From contig DASTYC010000019.1 in assembly GCA_035765195.1 (NCBI GenBank), positions 124,001-188,000 of the forward strand: a DNA stretch of 64,000 bases. The letters run 5' to 3'. Numbering within the stretch: the first letter of the stretch is position 1; the number at the start of each line of letters is the position of its first letter. The translations under genes were made by a program, and so were the position numbers. Under the pieces are notes generated by a model, which was not told the DNA's origin, did no database searches, and was given only the letters and a program-made list of their open reading frames with translations. The DNA is from CALAED01 sp035765195. GTDB taxonomy: Bacteria; Actinomycetota; Actinomycetes; Streptosporangiales; Streptosporangiaceae. Positions 1 to 8,874 of this stretch are shown piece after piece.

Positions 1-1
1 C

Positions 2-223
2 GTGCGCGACGCGGCGACTGAGACCGGCCGCGCCGACCTCCTTCCCGTGCTCGCCGAGCGCGACGCTCAGGTCGACCATGTCGTGGAGTCGATGTTCGGT
101 CATGTCACCCAACATTCGGTGAGCCGAGGCTGGGACACCGAAGGATGGGCCGAAGGCCGCGCGGCCGCCGACCGAGCCAGCCTCACGGCTTATGCCGAAG
201 TCCCCCGCGCATCCTCACGCTGA
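2..223 (+). CDS. C-terminal fragment of a DUF2786-like protein
   Basis: The open frame runs in from the left edge, so only the last 73 residues or so are visible; the GTG at its first codon is probably internal. The tail resembles the end of actinobacterial DUF2786-type proteins: an acidic helix (DLLPVLAERDAQVDHVV), an aromatic stretch and a GWAEGRAAADRASL motif close to the C-terminus. Family assignment is from memory of that motif. No function can be given. The gene is convergent with the methyltransferase that ends 12 bp further on. Confidence 0.4.
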   Translation: MRDAATETGRADLLPVLAERDAQVDHVVESMFGHVTQHSVSRGWDTEGWAEGRAAADRASLTAYAEVPRASSR

Positions 224-234
224 CCAGGCCCGGG

Positions 235-981
235 TCAGCGGCTCATGAGGGCGAAGACGCCCCACCCGAGGTATTCGCGCTGGTATCTGGTGTGGCGCAC
301 CGGAGAGGCGGTCAGCTCCGCCCGCAGCTCGGCGGCGAGTTCGTCGTCGGGGTTGGCGTCCAGCCAGCGGCGGATGTTGAGCCATTGCGCCGCGACATAC
401 CTGTCCCAGCTGTCCTGATCGGCCAGCACCATCTCCACGACATCCCAGCCGAGTCCGTGAAACCGCTCGATCAGCTCCGGCAGGGGCAGGAAATCGTCCT
501 TGTCCGCGGCCTCGCAGGCCTCGACGGTGGCCTGATCGGGAGGATCACGCCGCCAGTACGGCTCGCCGATCAACATGATGCCGCCGGGGCGCAGGCTACG
601 CCGCAGCAACTCGATGGTGCCGGGCACGCCATCACCGATCCAGGTCGCGCCGATACAGCAGGCCACGTCGACCGGTTCGTCGGCGACGTAACCGGACGCG
701 TCGCCATGCACAAAAGCGACGTTGTCCGCTACGCCCAGTTCGACCGCCCGCGCCCGGGCGTCGGCGATGAACACGCTGCTGAGGTCGACCCCCGTGCCGG
801 ACACATGGTGATCGCGGGCCCAGGTGCACAGCATCTCACCCGATCCGCAGGCCAGGTCGAGGATCCGCCACCCCGCTTCCAGCGCCAGCGCCTGACCCAA
901 GGTCGCCAACTTCTCGCTGCTAAACGGGTTGTGGATACGGTGACTGCTCTCGCAGATGGTGAAAATACGTGGAATGTCCAC
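235..981 (-). CDS. class I SAM-dependent methyltransferase, divergent from rifampin phosphotransferase
   Basis: About 248 residues starting at a GTG (MDIPRIFTICESSHRI) with GGAG eight bases upstream. The frame stays open further upstream, but that part is low-complexity and overlaps the promoter, so the internal GTG is preferred. A Rossmann SAM-binding motif is clear (ILDLACGSGEMLCTWA), followed by the acidic strand-2 end (GTGVDLSSVFIADA), motif II (VDVACCIGATW) and a GGIMLIGEPYW strand. The substrate is unknown; the fold suits small-molecule methylation. The gene is transcribed away from rph, and its predicted promoter lies within and beside the RAE, leaving a leader of about 180 nt. This suggests co-regulation with rifamycin resistance, which is an inference. 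Confidence 0.8.
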   Translation of the reverse strand: MDIPRIFTICESSHRIHNPFSSEKLATLGQALALEAGWRILDLACGSGEMLCTWARDHHVSGTGVDLSSVFIADARARAVELGVADNVAFVHGDASGYVADEPVDVACCIGATWIGDGVPGTIELLRRSLRPGGIMLIGEPYWRRDPPDQATVEACEAADKDDFLPLPELIERFHGLGWDVVEMVLADQDSWDRYVAAQWLNIRRWLDANPDDELAAELRAELTASPVRHTRYQREYLGWGVFALMSR

Positions 982-1170
982 CTCTGAGACTCCAGACGTT
1001 TCACGATGCGTGTTGCGACCAAAATCGTGGCCGATCTGCACCGGACGGCCAAGGCCGACGACACTGGCGCCGTAGGCGGCGCGCCGCGCCGCGCCGCGCG
1101 AGAAGCTCGTGAGTTCGAGCGGACGGGCCCAAAAAAGAAAGGCAAGGAAACGTCTCCCTGCCACTTCTAA

Positions 1171-1199
1171 TGTATAGCGCATTGGGGGGCTTGCGGCAA
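1171..1199 (-). promoter_or_regulatory. predicted promoter of the methyltransferase, overlapping the RAE
   Basis: On the minus strand a TTGCCG hexamer (plus 1194-1199) is followed after exactly 17 bp by TATACA (plus 1171-1176), a good vegetative sigma-factor promoter. The -35 box lies inside the rifampin-associated element. Predicted transcription starts near 1164, giving a leader of about 180 nt before the GTG at 981. On the plus strand the same element has a TTGCGG hexamer but no good -10 at the right distance. Confidence 0.6.
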
Positions 1200-1204
1200 G
1201 ACCC
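1186..1204. promoter_or_regulatory. Rifampin-Associated Element (RAE)
   Basis: The 19-bp sequence GGGGCTTGCGGCAAGACCC matches, as I recall it, the RAE consensus with one difference (A for G near the 3' end). It is an imperfect inverted repeat. The RAE is known in actinomycetes upstream of rifamycin-inactivating and RNA-polymerase-protecting genes and is needed for their induction by rifampin. It sits 143 bp upstream of the rph start and also overlaps the promoter of the divergent methyltransferase. Confidence 0.85.
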
Positions 1205-1346
1205 GGGTCATGGCGCACAATCGTCGGCCGAGGCCACGACCCGCGGAATTTGGGGAACGACGGGCGTGCGATGTTGACGGGGAGGCGCCGGTGATTCGAT
1301 CGGCCTGTGCGATGCGGCGAAGCGTGGCCGCGTCGGAGGTAGCGCG

Positions 1347-3896
1347 GTGACCGAGCAGCAGTACGTGTTGGGACTTCAAGAGGTCGACGAGACGCGGGTC
1401 GCGCTCGCGGGCGGCAAGGGCGCGCACCTGGGCGGGCTGTCGCGGATCGAGGGCATCCGCGTGCCGGCCGGCTTTTGCGTGACGACGGACGCCTTCCGGC
1501 GGATCATGGCCGAAGCGCCGTCGATCGACGATCGGCTCGATCGGCTGTCCCGCCTGAACCCAGGCGACCGGGAGGCGATCCGCACGCTCAGCGCGGAGAT
1601 CCGCCGGACCATCGAAGGGATAGCCGTCCCGGACGATCTGGCCGCGACGATCACCCGCGCGCTCGCCCGGCTCGGGGATCAAGCCCCCTGCGCCGTCCGA
1701 TCCAGCGCGACGGCCGAGGACCTGCCGACGGCCTCCTTCGCCGGCCAGCAGGACACCTACCTCAACGTCGTGGGGCCCACGGCGATCCTCCGGCACGTCA
1801 GCCGGTGCTGGGCCTCGCTGTTCACCGAGCGGGCCGTGACCTACCGGCGGCGGAACGGCATCGACCACCGTACGGTCCACATGGCCGTGGTCGTGCAGCA
1901 GATGGTCTTCCCGCATGCGGCCGGCGTCCTGTTCACGGCCGACCCCACCACGGGCAACCGGAAGGTCGCCACCGTGGAGGCCGGATTCGGCCTGGGCGAG
2001 GCCCTGGTCTCCGGCCTGGTGAACCCGGACGTCTTCAAGGTGCGCGACGGCGGGATCGTTGCCAGGACGGTCGCCGCCAAGCGGCGTGCCGTTCAGCCCC
2101 TGCCGACGCTGACGGACGCGCAGGTCATACGCCTCGTACAGCTCGGGCGGCGGATCGAAGCGCACTTCGGCCGCCCGCAGGACATCGAATGGTGCCTGGT
2201 CGATGGCGACTTCCAGTTCGTTCAGAGCCGGCCGATCACCACGCTGTTCCCCATCCCCGAAACCGGCGACGAGGACAACCACGTCTACGTCTCCGTCGGC
2301 CACCAGCAGATGATGACCGACCCCATGAAGCCCCTCGGGATCTCCATGTGGCAGCTGACGGCCCTGGCACCGATGCACGAGGCCGGCGGGAGGCTGTTCG
2401 TCGACGTCACCCGGCACCTGGCCGCGCCGGCGAGCCGCGCCGGCCTCCTGGACGTCGCGGGCAGGTCCGACCCGCTGATGCGGGACGCGCTGGAGACCGT
2501 CCTCGACCGCGGGGACTTCGTCCCGTCGTTCCCGGACGCGGGTCCCGCCGTTCCGCCGGGCGCCGGCGCCCCAGCCTCGATCGAGACCGACCCGGCCATC
2601 GTCACCGAGCTGATCGAGCGCAGCGAGGCGTCCATCGCCGCACTGCGGCGCGACATCCGGACGAAAACCGGGCCGGCGCTGTTCGACTTCCTGCTCGAGG
2701 CCTTCGCCGAGCACAAGCGGGTCCTCAAGGATCCGCTGAACCTTCCGGCGATCATGGCGGGGATGGAGGCCACGTGGTGGCTCAACGACAAGCTGCGGGA
2801 GTGGCTGGGCGAGAAGAACGCGGCCGACACGCTCACCCTGTCCGCCCCCAACAACGTCACGTCGGAGATGGGACTGGCGCTGCTCGACGTCGCCGACGTG
2901 ATACGCCCGCACCCGGAAGTGGTGGCGTTCCTGCGGGGCGTCGAGAACGATGACTTCCTGGACGAGCTGCCCAAGCTCCCGGGCGGGACCGAAGCGCGCG
3001 ACGCCATCGAGGCCTACCTCGACCGGTACGGCATGCGCTGCGTCGGCGAGATCGACATCACGAGGCCGCGGTGGCGCGAACGCCCCACCACGCTCGTGCC
3101 CGTGATCCTCGACAACGTCAGGAACTTCGAGCCGGGCGAAGCCGAGCGGCGCTTCGAGCAGGGGCGGCGGCAGGCGCAGAAGAAGGAACAGGACGTACTG
3201 TCACGCTTGCGGACCCTGCCGGACGGCGAGCAGAAGGCCCGCGAGACCAAGCGGATGATCGACCGGGTCCGGACCTTCATCGGGTACCGGGAGTACCCGA
3301 AGTACGACATCGTGGGCCGTTACTTCGTTTACAAGCAGGCCTTGCTGGAAGAGGCCGAGCGCCTCGTGCGGACCGGCGTGCTTCGTGACAAGGAAGACAT
3401 CTTCTACCTCACGTTCCATGAACTCCACGACGTCGTGCGCTCGAACCAGGTGGACGACCAGCTCATCCAGCGGCGCAAGGACGCGTTCCGGTCCTACCAC
3501 GCGCTCACCCCGCCCCGGGTGCTCACATCGGATGGCGAGGCCATCGCCGGAGCGTACCGGCGCGACGACGTGCCGGCCGGTGCCCTGACGGGGCTGGCGG
3601 TCTCCGCCGGAACCATCGAGGGCAGGGCCCGCGTCATCCTTGACATGGCGCAGGCCGATCTCGAGGCGGGCGACATCCTGGTCACGGCCTACACCGACCC
3701 CAGCTGGTCGCCTCTGTTCGTCGGAGCAGCGGGCCTGGTTACGGAGGTGGGCGGCCTGATGACCCATGGCGCGGTGATCGCCCGGGAGTACGGCTTGCCG
3801 GCCGTCGTGGGCGTGGACCAGGCCACCCGGCTGATCCGGGACGGGCAGCGGATCCGCGTGCACGGCACCGACGGGTACGTCGAGATCCTGCCCTGA
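1347..3896 (+). CDS. rph: rifampin phosphotransferase
   Basis: An 849-residue protein of the usual Rph length (about 865). Rph inactivates rifamycins by ATP-dependent phosphorylation of the C21 hydroxyl, releasing AMP and phosphate. The order is ATP-grasp domain (residues about 1-310, with GGKGAHLGGLSR and the basic VRSSATAEDLPTASFAGQQDT loop region), rifampin-binding middle (about 320-740), then a swivelling phosphohistidine domain with catalytic His near residue 807 in GGLMTHGAVIAREYGLPA. The start is a GTG with GGAGGT six bases upstream. A PEP synthase is excluded by size and by the missing PEP-utiliser TIM barrel. Regulation is through the RAE upstream; a strong hairpin follows the stop. 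Cytoplasmic. Confidence 0.93.
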   Translation: MTEQQYVLGLQEVDETRVALAGGKGAHLGGLSRIEGIRVPAGFCVTTDAFRRIMAEAPSIDDRLDRLSRLNPGDREAIRTLSAEIRRTIEGIAVPDDLAATITRALARLGDQAPCAVRSSATAEDLPTASFAGQQDTYLNVVGPTAILRHVSRCWASLFTERAVTYRRRNGIDHRTVHMAVVVQQMVFPHAAGVLFTADPTTGNRKVATVEAGFGLGEALVSGLVNPDVFKVRDGGIVARTVAAKRRAVQPLPTLTDAQVIRLVQLGRRIEAHFGRPQDIEWCLVDGDFQFVQSRPITTLFPIPETGDEDNHVYVSVGHQQMMTDPMKPLGISMWQLTALAPMHEAGGRLFVDVTRHLAAPASRAGLLDVAGRSDPLMRDALETVLDRGDFVPSFPDAGPAVPPGAGAPASIETDPAIVTELIERSEASIAALRRDIRTKTGPALFDFLLEAFAEHKRVLKDPLNLPAIMAGMEATWWLNDKLREWLGEKNAADTLTLSAPNNVTSEMGLALLDVADVIRPHPEVVAFLRGVENDDFLDELPKLPGGTEARDAIEAYLDRYGMRCVGEIDITRPRWRERPTTLVPVILDNVRNFEPGEAERRFEQGRRQAQKKEQDVLSRLRTLPDGEQKARETKRMIDRVRTFIGYREYPKYDIVGRYFVYKQALLEEAERLVRTGVLRDKEDIFYLTFHELHDVVRSNQVDDQLIQRRKDAFRSYHALTPPRVLTSDGEAIAGAYRRDDVPAGALTGLAVSAGTIEGRARVILDMAQADLEAGDILVTAYTDPSWSPLFVGAAGLVTEVGGLMTHGAVIAREYGLPAVVGVDQATRLIRDGQRIRVHGTDGYVEILP

Positions 3897-3900
3897 ACAG

Positions 3901-3930
3901 GTCCCGGCCGAGCTCACCCTCGGCCGGGAC
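3901..3930 (+). terminator. hairpin terminator after rph
   Basis: A perfect 12-bp GC-rich stem (GTCCCGGCCGAG and its complement) with a 6-nt loop begins five bases after the rph stop. There is no U-run, as usual for actinobacterial terminators. It insulates rph from the kinase gene 155 bp downstream. Confidence 0.75.
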
Positions 3931-4085
3931 AAACCCGTGTTATGCGGCGTTCGCCGCCACACCACGTGCGCGTAGATGAGTGGGACGGTGGATAGGACCG
4001 GTGGAACGGGTGGCGATCTCTGCCGGAACGTGGTGGTCTACTCAACGTTTCTCAACAGACCGCCCAAAGTAGGCGAGGAGACATC

Positions 4086-5687
4086 GTGCAGCCGCGCTCG
4101 TGGTTTGGTTCCGCGTTCGATCCTTTGCTGCCGGAGGACCCACGTGAGGTCGGCGGCTACCGGCTTCTGGCGCGGTTGGGCGCGGGCGGCATGGGGCGGG
4201 TGTATCTGGGGAGTACGCAGAGCGGGCGGCGACTCGCGATCAAGCTGGTTCGACCCGAGTTGGCCGATGACGCGGAGTTCCGCCGCCGCTTTCAGCAGGA
4301 GATCGTGGCGGCCCAGCGGGTGCAGAGCCTGTACACCGCGCCGGTCATCGACGCTGACCCGAACGCCGAGGTGCCCTGGTTAGCCACTGCGCATATCCCG
4401 GGGCCTTCGATGGCCCAGGCCGTGGCTGAGCTTGGCCCGCTCCCGATGGAGACCGTACGGATCCTCACGGCGGGAGTGGCCGAGGCGTTGGAGGCGATCC
4501 ACGCGGCGGGGGTGATCCATCGGGACCTGAAGCCGTCCAATGTGCTGTTGGCCGTGGACGGCCCGCGGGTGATCGATTTCGGCATCGCGCGGGCCGCCGA
4601 CGCGACGCCGCTCACCCGTACCGGGGTAAGGATCGGCTCGCCGCAGTTCATGTCCCCCGAGCAGGCCCTGGGACAGCCGTCGACGCCGGCCATCGACGTG
4701 TTCGCCCTGGGCTGCCTGGCGTTCTTCGCCGCCACCGGCACGAGCCCGTTCGGGGAGGGCCCGGATGCGGCGGTGCTGTTTCGGATCGCACACGAGGAGC
4801 CGTCCCTGGAGGGCTGTCCCGACGAGCTGAGATCGCTCATCGCGACCTGCCTGGCGAAGGACCCCGTCCACCGCCCGCGGCTGCGGCAGATCATCGACGA
4901 CCTGCGGCCAGAACGCACCCTTCCCGCCGCCTGGTTGCCGTCGGCCATCACCGAAAGGTTGCCCGCCTACACCGCGGCACCGCCGCCCGCTCCTCCCACT
5001 CCAGGACCTGCCGCCTCCGCCGCCGCCATGTCCGCCGCACGTCGACCCGCCAACCACACCAAGATCGCGGCAGGCATCGGTGGCGGGCTGTTCCTGATCC
5101 TTCTCATCACGCTGATCGCGATGCTCCCCAACGACCAGTCCCCCGCGGATCAGGCCGGCTCGTCGAACACACAGCCGGCGAATGCCGGACCAGTCGGCTC
5201 ACCGCCAGCCAATGAATCCTCACCGGCGGCACCGGACACGCCACAGGACACGCCGACAACGCAATACCTGGCCGACCTGGAGCCGATCGGCGGTGACGAC
5301 GTCGATATATCGGATAATCCCTGGAGCACATCGCCGGTCCAAGTGAAGTCCACGACCTATTCCAAATCGCTTAGCGCCACCGGAGAGTGGTGTGACTCGA
5401 TACAGGTGGACTATGTGATCAGCGCGAAATACAGCCGCTTCCACGCCAAGGTCGGCATGGCCATCGACTCTCGCCATACCAACTCTCTGAATTTCTTCGT
5501 CCTGGCTGACGAAAAACGTGTCAAGACGATATCCGGCGTGGGAATCAATAACCCGCAAACGATCGACATCTCGGTCGCCGGCGTCAGCCGCCTCGCCCTT
5601 GGCATCAAAGCCTCGGACCCAGAGCTATCCGCCTGCCCAGGTCCGGAGCAAGTGGGCGTGTGGATCGACCCGCGACTCATCGGCTAG
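4086..5687 (+). CDS. transmembrane Ser/Thr protein kinase with extracellular NPCBM-like domain
   Basis: A 533-residue Hanks-type receptor kinase. The N-terminal catalytic domain (about 22-280) has the glycine loop LGAGGMGRVYLG, Lys53 in LAIKLV, the HRDLKPSN loop near 145-152, DFG at 164-166 and SPEQ in the activation segment. A Pro/Ala linker leads to one membrane helix near 330-348, then a Ser/Pro/Asn-rich external linker and a C-terminal beta-rich domain (about 400-533) like NPCBM-type putative carbohydrate-binding modules. It probably senses a wall glycan or related ligand; this is inference. The GTG start has AGGAG five bases upstream. Its stop overlaps by 4 bp the stop of the convergent flavoprotein gene. 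Confidence 0.9.
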   Translation: MQPRSWFGSAFDPLLPEDPREVGGYRLLARLGAGGMGRVYLGSTQSGRRLAIKLVRPELADDAEFRRRFQQEIVAAQRVQSLYTAPVIDADPNAEVPWLATAHIPGPSMAQAVAELGPLPMETVRILTAGVAEALEAIHAAGVIHRDLKPSNVLLAVDGPRVIDFGIARAADATPLTRTGVRIGSPQFMSPEQALGQPSTPAIDVFALGCLAFFAATGTSPFGEGPDAAVLFRIAHEEPSLEGCPDELRSLIATCLAKDPVHRPRLRQIIDDLRPERTLPAAWLPSAITERLPAYTAAPPPAPPTPGPAASAAAMSAARRPANHTKIAAGIGGGLFLILLITLIAMLPNDQSPADQAGSSNTQPANAGPVGSPPANESSPAAPDTPQDTPTTQYLADLEPIGGDDVDISDNPWSTSPVQVKSTTYSKSLSATGEWCDSIQVDYVISAKYSRFHAKVGMAIDSRHTNSLNFFVLADEKRVKTISGVGINNPQTIDISVAGVSRLALGIKASDPELSACPGPEQVGVWIDPRLIG

Positions 5688-7042
5688 TCGACGAAGATGC
5701 CTTGGCCGGGGGTCAGGATGTGCCGCGGGTCGAATCGTTCCTTGGCCGCCTGGAACGCCTCCCAGCGTTCGCCGAAGTGTGCGCGCCAGCCGTTGGGTCC
5801 GAGCGCGAATCCGCTGACGGGGTAGAGCGTGCCGCCGGCCACTCGCACGCGCTCGTAGATCTCGCGGTTCTGGGTCACCAGCCGGTCGGCCTGCCGCCGG
5901 TCGGCCGCGGGGAAACGGACGAGGTTGAACGGGAACACGATGTCTTCCGCGGGCATGCGGAGGAACGGCGTCGTGATCGGGCGGGTGCGGATCGGGTAGA
6001 ACACCACGCGGCCGTGCTCACCCAGGTCGCTCGCGGTGAGCGAATCGAGGACGTTCCGGGCGATCAGTTCGGCGGTGGAGCCGGGCAGGAAGGACAGCAG
6101 CCAGGGGTGTGGGGTCGCCCAGGCGCCGGCCGAGCGGAGGGTCGCCTCGAACTCGTCGAAGGACTCCACGTACTGGGCGTAGGTCACCTCGTCGATCTGG
6201 GCCCGGTCGCGGTCGTCGGCGAGGCCGGCGATGGCCTCATCCCCGGTCGGCGACGTACGACCGGCGGCGAAGGCGACCATCTCCAACTGGTACTGCCGGC
6301 CCGCTTCGCCAAGGAGGATCGTGCCCTGGAGATGGTCCGCTCGCCCGTCCTTCAGGATCATGCGCTGGTCTCTTGCCAGGTCCGCCAGGTCGCGGTAGCC
6401 GAGGACGTACCGGCGGACCCGTTCGGGCGCGGGCACGAGCGAAAGGGTCGCGCGGGTGATGATCCCGAACTGGCTCAGCCCGGCGCGGACCGCGTCGAAT
6501 AGGTCGGCTCGCTCATGGGGCGAGCAGTTCAGGCGCTGCCCGTCGCCGGTGACGACCTCCAGTTCGAGCACATTGTCGGTCTGCATGCCGTACCGATGGG
6601 TCGTGCCGCCGATCCCGCCGGCCGACAGCGTGCCGCCCACAGAAAGGTCGAGGTAGTTGGTCAGGACGGGCGGTGTCAGTCCGCGCGGCAGGCTTTCGGC
6701 CAGGACAGAGCGCCACGTCGCGCCCGCGTCCACGACCACGTGATCGGCGGCCACCTGATGGACGTGATTCAGGGCGCTCATGTCGACGACGATGCCGCCG
6801 TCCACCTGCGAACGCCCGTACAGCGCGTGTCCCTGGCCCCGGGGCGCGATCTTCCATCCGCCCTCGGCCGCCCAGCGGATCGCGGCCACGACGTCTTCGG
6901 CGCTGCGCGGCCGGACCACCGCGCGCGGGACCCGCCGGACAAGGTGCCCGAAGTCGTCCGCGGCGGCATTGAGCGCAGGACCCTCGACGCTCAATTCACC
7001 GTCGAACAGCGGAGGAGAGACCGGCGGAAATGGGAACTTCAT
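5684..7042 (-). CDS. FAD-binding oxidoreductase, cytokinin-dehydrogenase-like
   Basis: A 452-residue VAO/PCMH-superfamily flavoprotein. The FAD domain includes PRSAEDVVAAIRWA, a GQGHA motif at the position where plant cytokinin dehydrogenases carry the His that binds FAD covalently (GHS), and VGGTLSAGGIGGTTHRYGMQTDNVLELEVVTGDG strand-loop features. The C-terminal half follows the cytokinin-dehydrogenase substrate domain and ends in DPRHILTPGQGIF. Known relatives oxidise N6-isoprenoid adenines; the substrate here is inferred only to family level. The start ATG lies 113 bp downstream of the AraC-type gene on the same strand, a likely regulator. No signal peptide is seen, so it is probably cytoplasmic. 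Confidence 0.8.
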   Translation of the reverse strand: MKFPFPPVSPPLFDGELSVEGPALNAAADDFGHLVRRVPRAVVRPRSAEDVVAAIRWAAEGGWKIAPRGQGHALYGRSQVDGGIVVDMSALNHVHQVAADHVVVDAGATWRSVLAESLPRGLTPPVLTNYLDLSVGGTLSAGGIGGTTHRYGMQTDNVLELEVVTGDGQRLNCSPHERADLFDAVRAGLSQFGIITRATLSLVPAPERVRRYVLGYRDLADLARDQRMILKDGRADHLQGTILLGEAGRQYQLEMVAFAAGRTSPTGDEAIAGLADDRDRAQIDEVTYAQYVESFDEFEATLRSAGAWATPHPWLLSFLPGSTAELIARNVLDSLTASDLGEHGRVVFYPIRTRPITTPFLRMPAEDIVFPFNLVRFPAADRRQADRLVTQNREIYERVRVAGGTLYPVSGFALGPNGWRAHFGERWEAFQAAKERFDPRHILTPGQGIFVD

Positions 7043-7155
7043 GGTGCACTTCTGCTTCCTGCTTTGTGATGACGACGAGCCGCCGCTCGCCGTTTCCGGT
7101 TCGCGGGGCCGATCAAGAACCTAAAGCGAAGCCGCCGGCTTGTCTTGAACGAATT

Positions 7156-7986
7156 TCACCTGGTCAGGTGCGGCGCTGATGCCGGCTTTCCCGCGCGGGT
7201 GGTGTCCCACAAGGCCGCGGGCGTGCTTCCGGTGAACTCGCGGAAGTCGCGAACCAGGTGCGCCTGGTCGGCGTAGCCGCCGTCGGCCGCGACCTGTTCC
7301 CAGCGCGGTGACGGCTGCTGGTCCAGCCGCCCAAGGGCCTGCTGGAAACGTACGAGCCGGGCCGCCGTCTTGGGCGCCAGCCCGATCTCCCGCTTGAACT
7401 TGGTGATCAGATGCTTGTGACTCCAGCCCACCTCGGCGGCGAGCTGCCGGATCGCGACGGTGCCGCCCGACCCGACGAGGCGCCGCCACGCCCACACCAT
7501 CTCGGGCGTCGGCCGCGGCCCCGTATCGAGGCGGCGCAGCAAGAACTCATCCATGATGTCGAAGCGGCGCCGCCAGGTGGATTCCGCCCGAACTCGTTCC
7601 CCGAGCCGCCGCCCGGAGGGGCCGAACAACTCCGTCAGGTCCACGAATTGTCCGCTCAATTCGTCCATTGGCCGGCCCAGCAGCACATAGGCTCCCAGCG
7701 GCGCCAGTCGTACTTCGAGATATTCCGGGGCGCAGTCGCCGTCCACCACCGAATACGAGCCGTGCACGCCGTGCACGAAGCCGGGTGGGCGCCACGCCGA
7801 GTCGCGGATCTTCACCACCAACGGAACTGACGCGGTAGCGACCAGCCGCAGCCGCCGCGGCTCGGTTGCGCTGGAAAACCCCGTGTAACCACCCGCCAAC
7901 AGCGATCTCAGCTCACGACGCGGCGTGCCGTCGACGCGCGGCCATCTGCCCCACTCCGGCCTGCCGTCGATCGCCTGCCCGCCCAC
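7156..7986 (-). CDS. AraC-family transcriptional regulator
   Basis: A 276-residue protein with an N-terminal sensing region and a C-terminal AraC/XylS DNA-binding domain (about 175-260). The two helix-turn-helix units read VAIRQLAAEVGWSHKHLITKFKREIGLAPKT and WEQVAADGGYADQAHLVRDFREFTGSTPAAL, the second being the conserved signature. It lies immediately upstream of the cytokinin-dehydrogenase-like gene on the same strand and probably controls it and itself. The ligand is not known. Confidence 0.85.
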   Translation of the reverse strand: MGGQAIDGRPEWGRWPRVDGTPRRELRSLLAGGYTGFSSATEPRRLRLVATASVPLVVKIRDSAWRPPGFVHGVHGSYSVVDGDCAPEYLEVRLAPLGAYVLLGRPMDELSGQFVDLTELFGPSGRRLGERVRAESTWRRRFDIMDEFLLRRLDTGPRPTPEMVWAWRRLVGSGGTVAIRQLAAEVGWSHKHLITKFKREIGLAPKTAARLVRFQQALGRLDQQPSPRWEQVAADGGYADQAHLVRDFREFTGSTPAALWDTTRAGKPASAPHLTR

Positions 7987-8102
7987 CGAAACCCCCAGCC
8001 CCGTGCCACAGAACCCCTACAGGCACTCGAACACGACCTCCCACGCCACAATTCCGCCGCGGCAGGTCCGGCACACTTCCGACAAGTAGGACATTCGTCG
8101 CG

Positions 8103-8576
8103 CTACTTCAGGAGGCGTGCCAGGTGGGCCGCCAGGTCTCGTTTGCCGTTCTGCGCCGCCATGGTGCGCAGCGTGGGTAGATCGATGGTGCCGAGTTCGA
8201 GCTGCCGCGCGATCTGGCCGAGCCGCACGCCCGCGACGGCGGGATCGACGCGTCTCCTGGCGCTGAGGTAGGCGTCGGCGCGTTCCAGCAGCGCGCGGCA
8301 GCGTACTCGCTTGTCCGTACACCACACATGGAAGAAGTCGCCGCACAAGACCACGAACGAGCCGAGCTTGCTCATCGACACTTGACCCCGGCCATCGAAG
8401 GCCGAGCCGGGGAGGGTGATGCGCCACATCCCGTCGGGCGTCTGTTCCGGCCGGTATCTGCCCAGGCCCCGATCGGCCAGCCACGCCGTCGCCCGGGTCA
8501 GCTCGTCCGGACGTGCTCCCGCGTCGCGTTCGGTCGCGACCGTACGCGCGACTTCGTCCCGCGAGGCCCGCCCCAT
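8103..8576 (-). CDS. hypothetical protein
   Basis: A 157-residue soluble protein I do not recognise. It begins with an ATG preceded by a purine-rich stretch, has a central beta-rich portion (WRITLPGSAFDGRGQVSMSKLGSFVVLCGDFFHVWCTD) and a helical C-terminal half rich in Arg and Leu. A competing frame on the same strand (8017-8484) looks less protein-like, with Arg/Pro-rich runs. Neither transmembrane segments nor a signal peptide are visible. Neighbours give no clue. Confidence 0.5.
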   Translation of the reverse strand: MGRASRDEVARTVATERDAGARPDELTRATAWLADRGLGRYRPEQTPDGMWRITLPGSAFDGRGQVSMSKLGSFVVLCGDFFHVWCTDKRVRCRALLERADAYLSARRRVDPAVAGVRLGQIARQLELGTIDLPTLRTMAAQNGKRDLAAHLARLLK

Positions 8577-8874
8577 CCCTGACCGTCCGTTTATTTGCCG
8601 GAACCTACAGTTATCAGGAGCCTACGGATCACGCCCCCACAAACCCCTGACTTTGGGCCAATCTCACTCGGCGACGGTGCCGGTCCACGGTAGTGATCAG
8701 CATTAGCCTGGTGCTCCACCACCAGGGGGAGTGCGATCCCACGTGCGGACCTATATGTCGTGTCTATGTCGCGTTGCTCCGTCGGCCGTCCCGATGTCAG
8801 CGGTTTGTAATGCTCGGGCCCGTTGATCGGTTGCTTGAGTTTCGGTTTCGTTGCCTTCCATGGAGGGGGTACCG

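Noticed and set aside
1167..2912. A 581-codon open frame antisense to rph
   Set aside because: Same shadow effect; Arg/Gly/Val-rich with no recognisable fold.
8017..8484. Alternative coding frame overlapping the hypothetical protein at 8103-8576
   Set aside because: Arg/Pro-rich with no good start; the other frame has a more protein-like composition and a better start.
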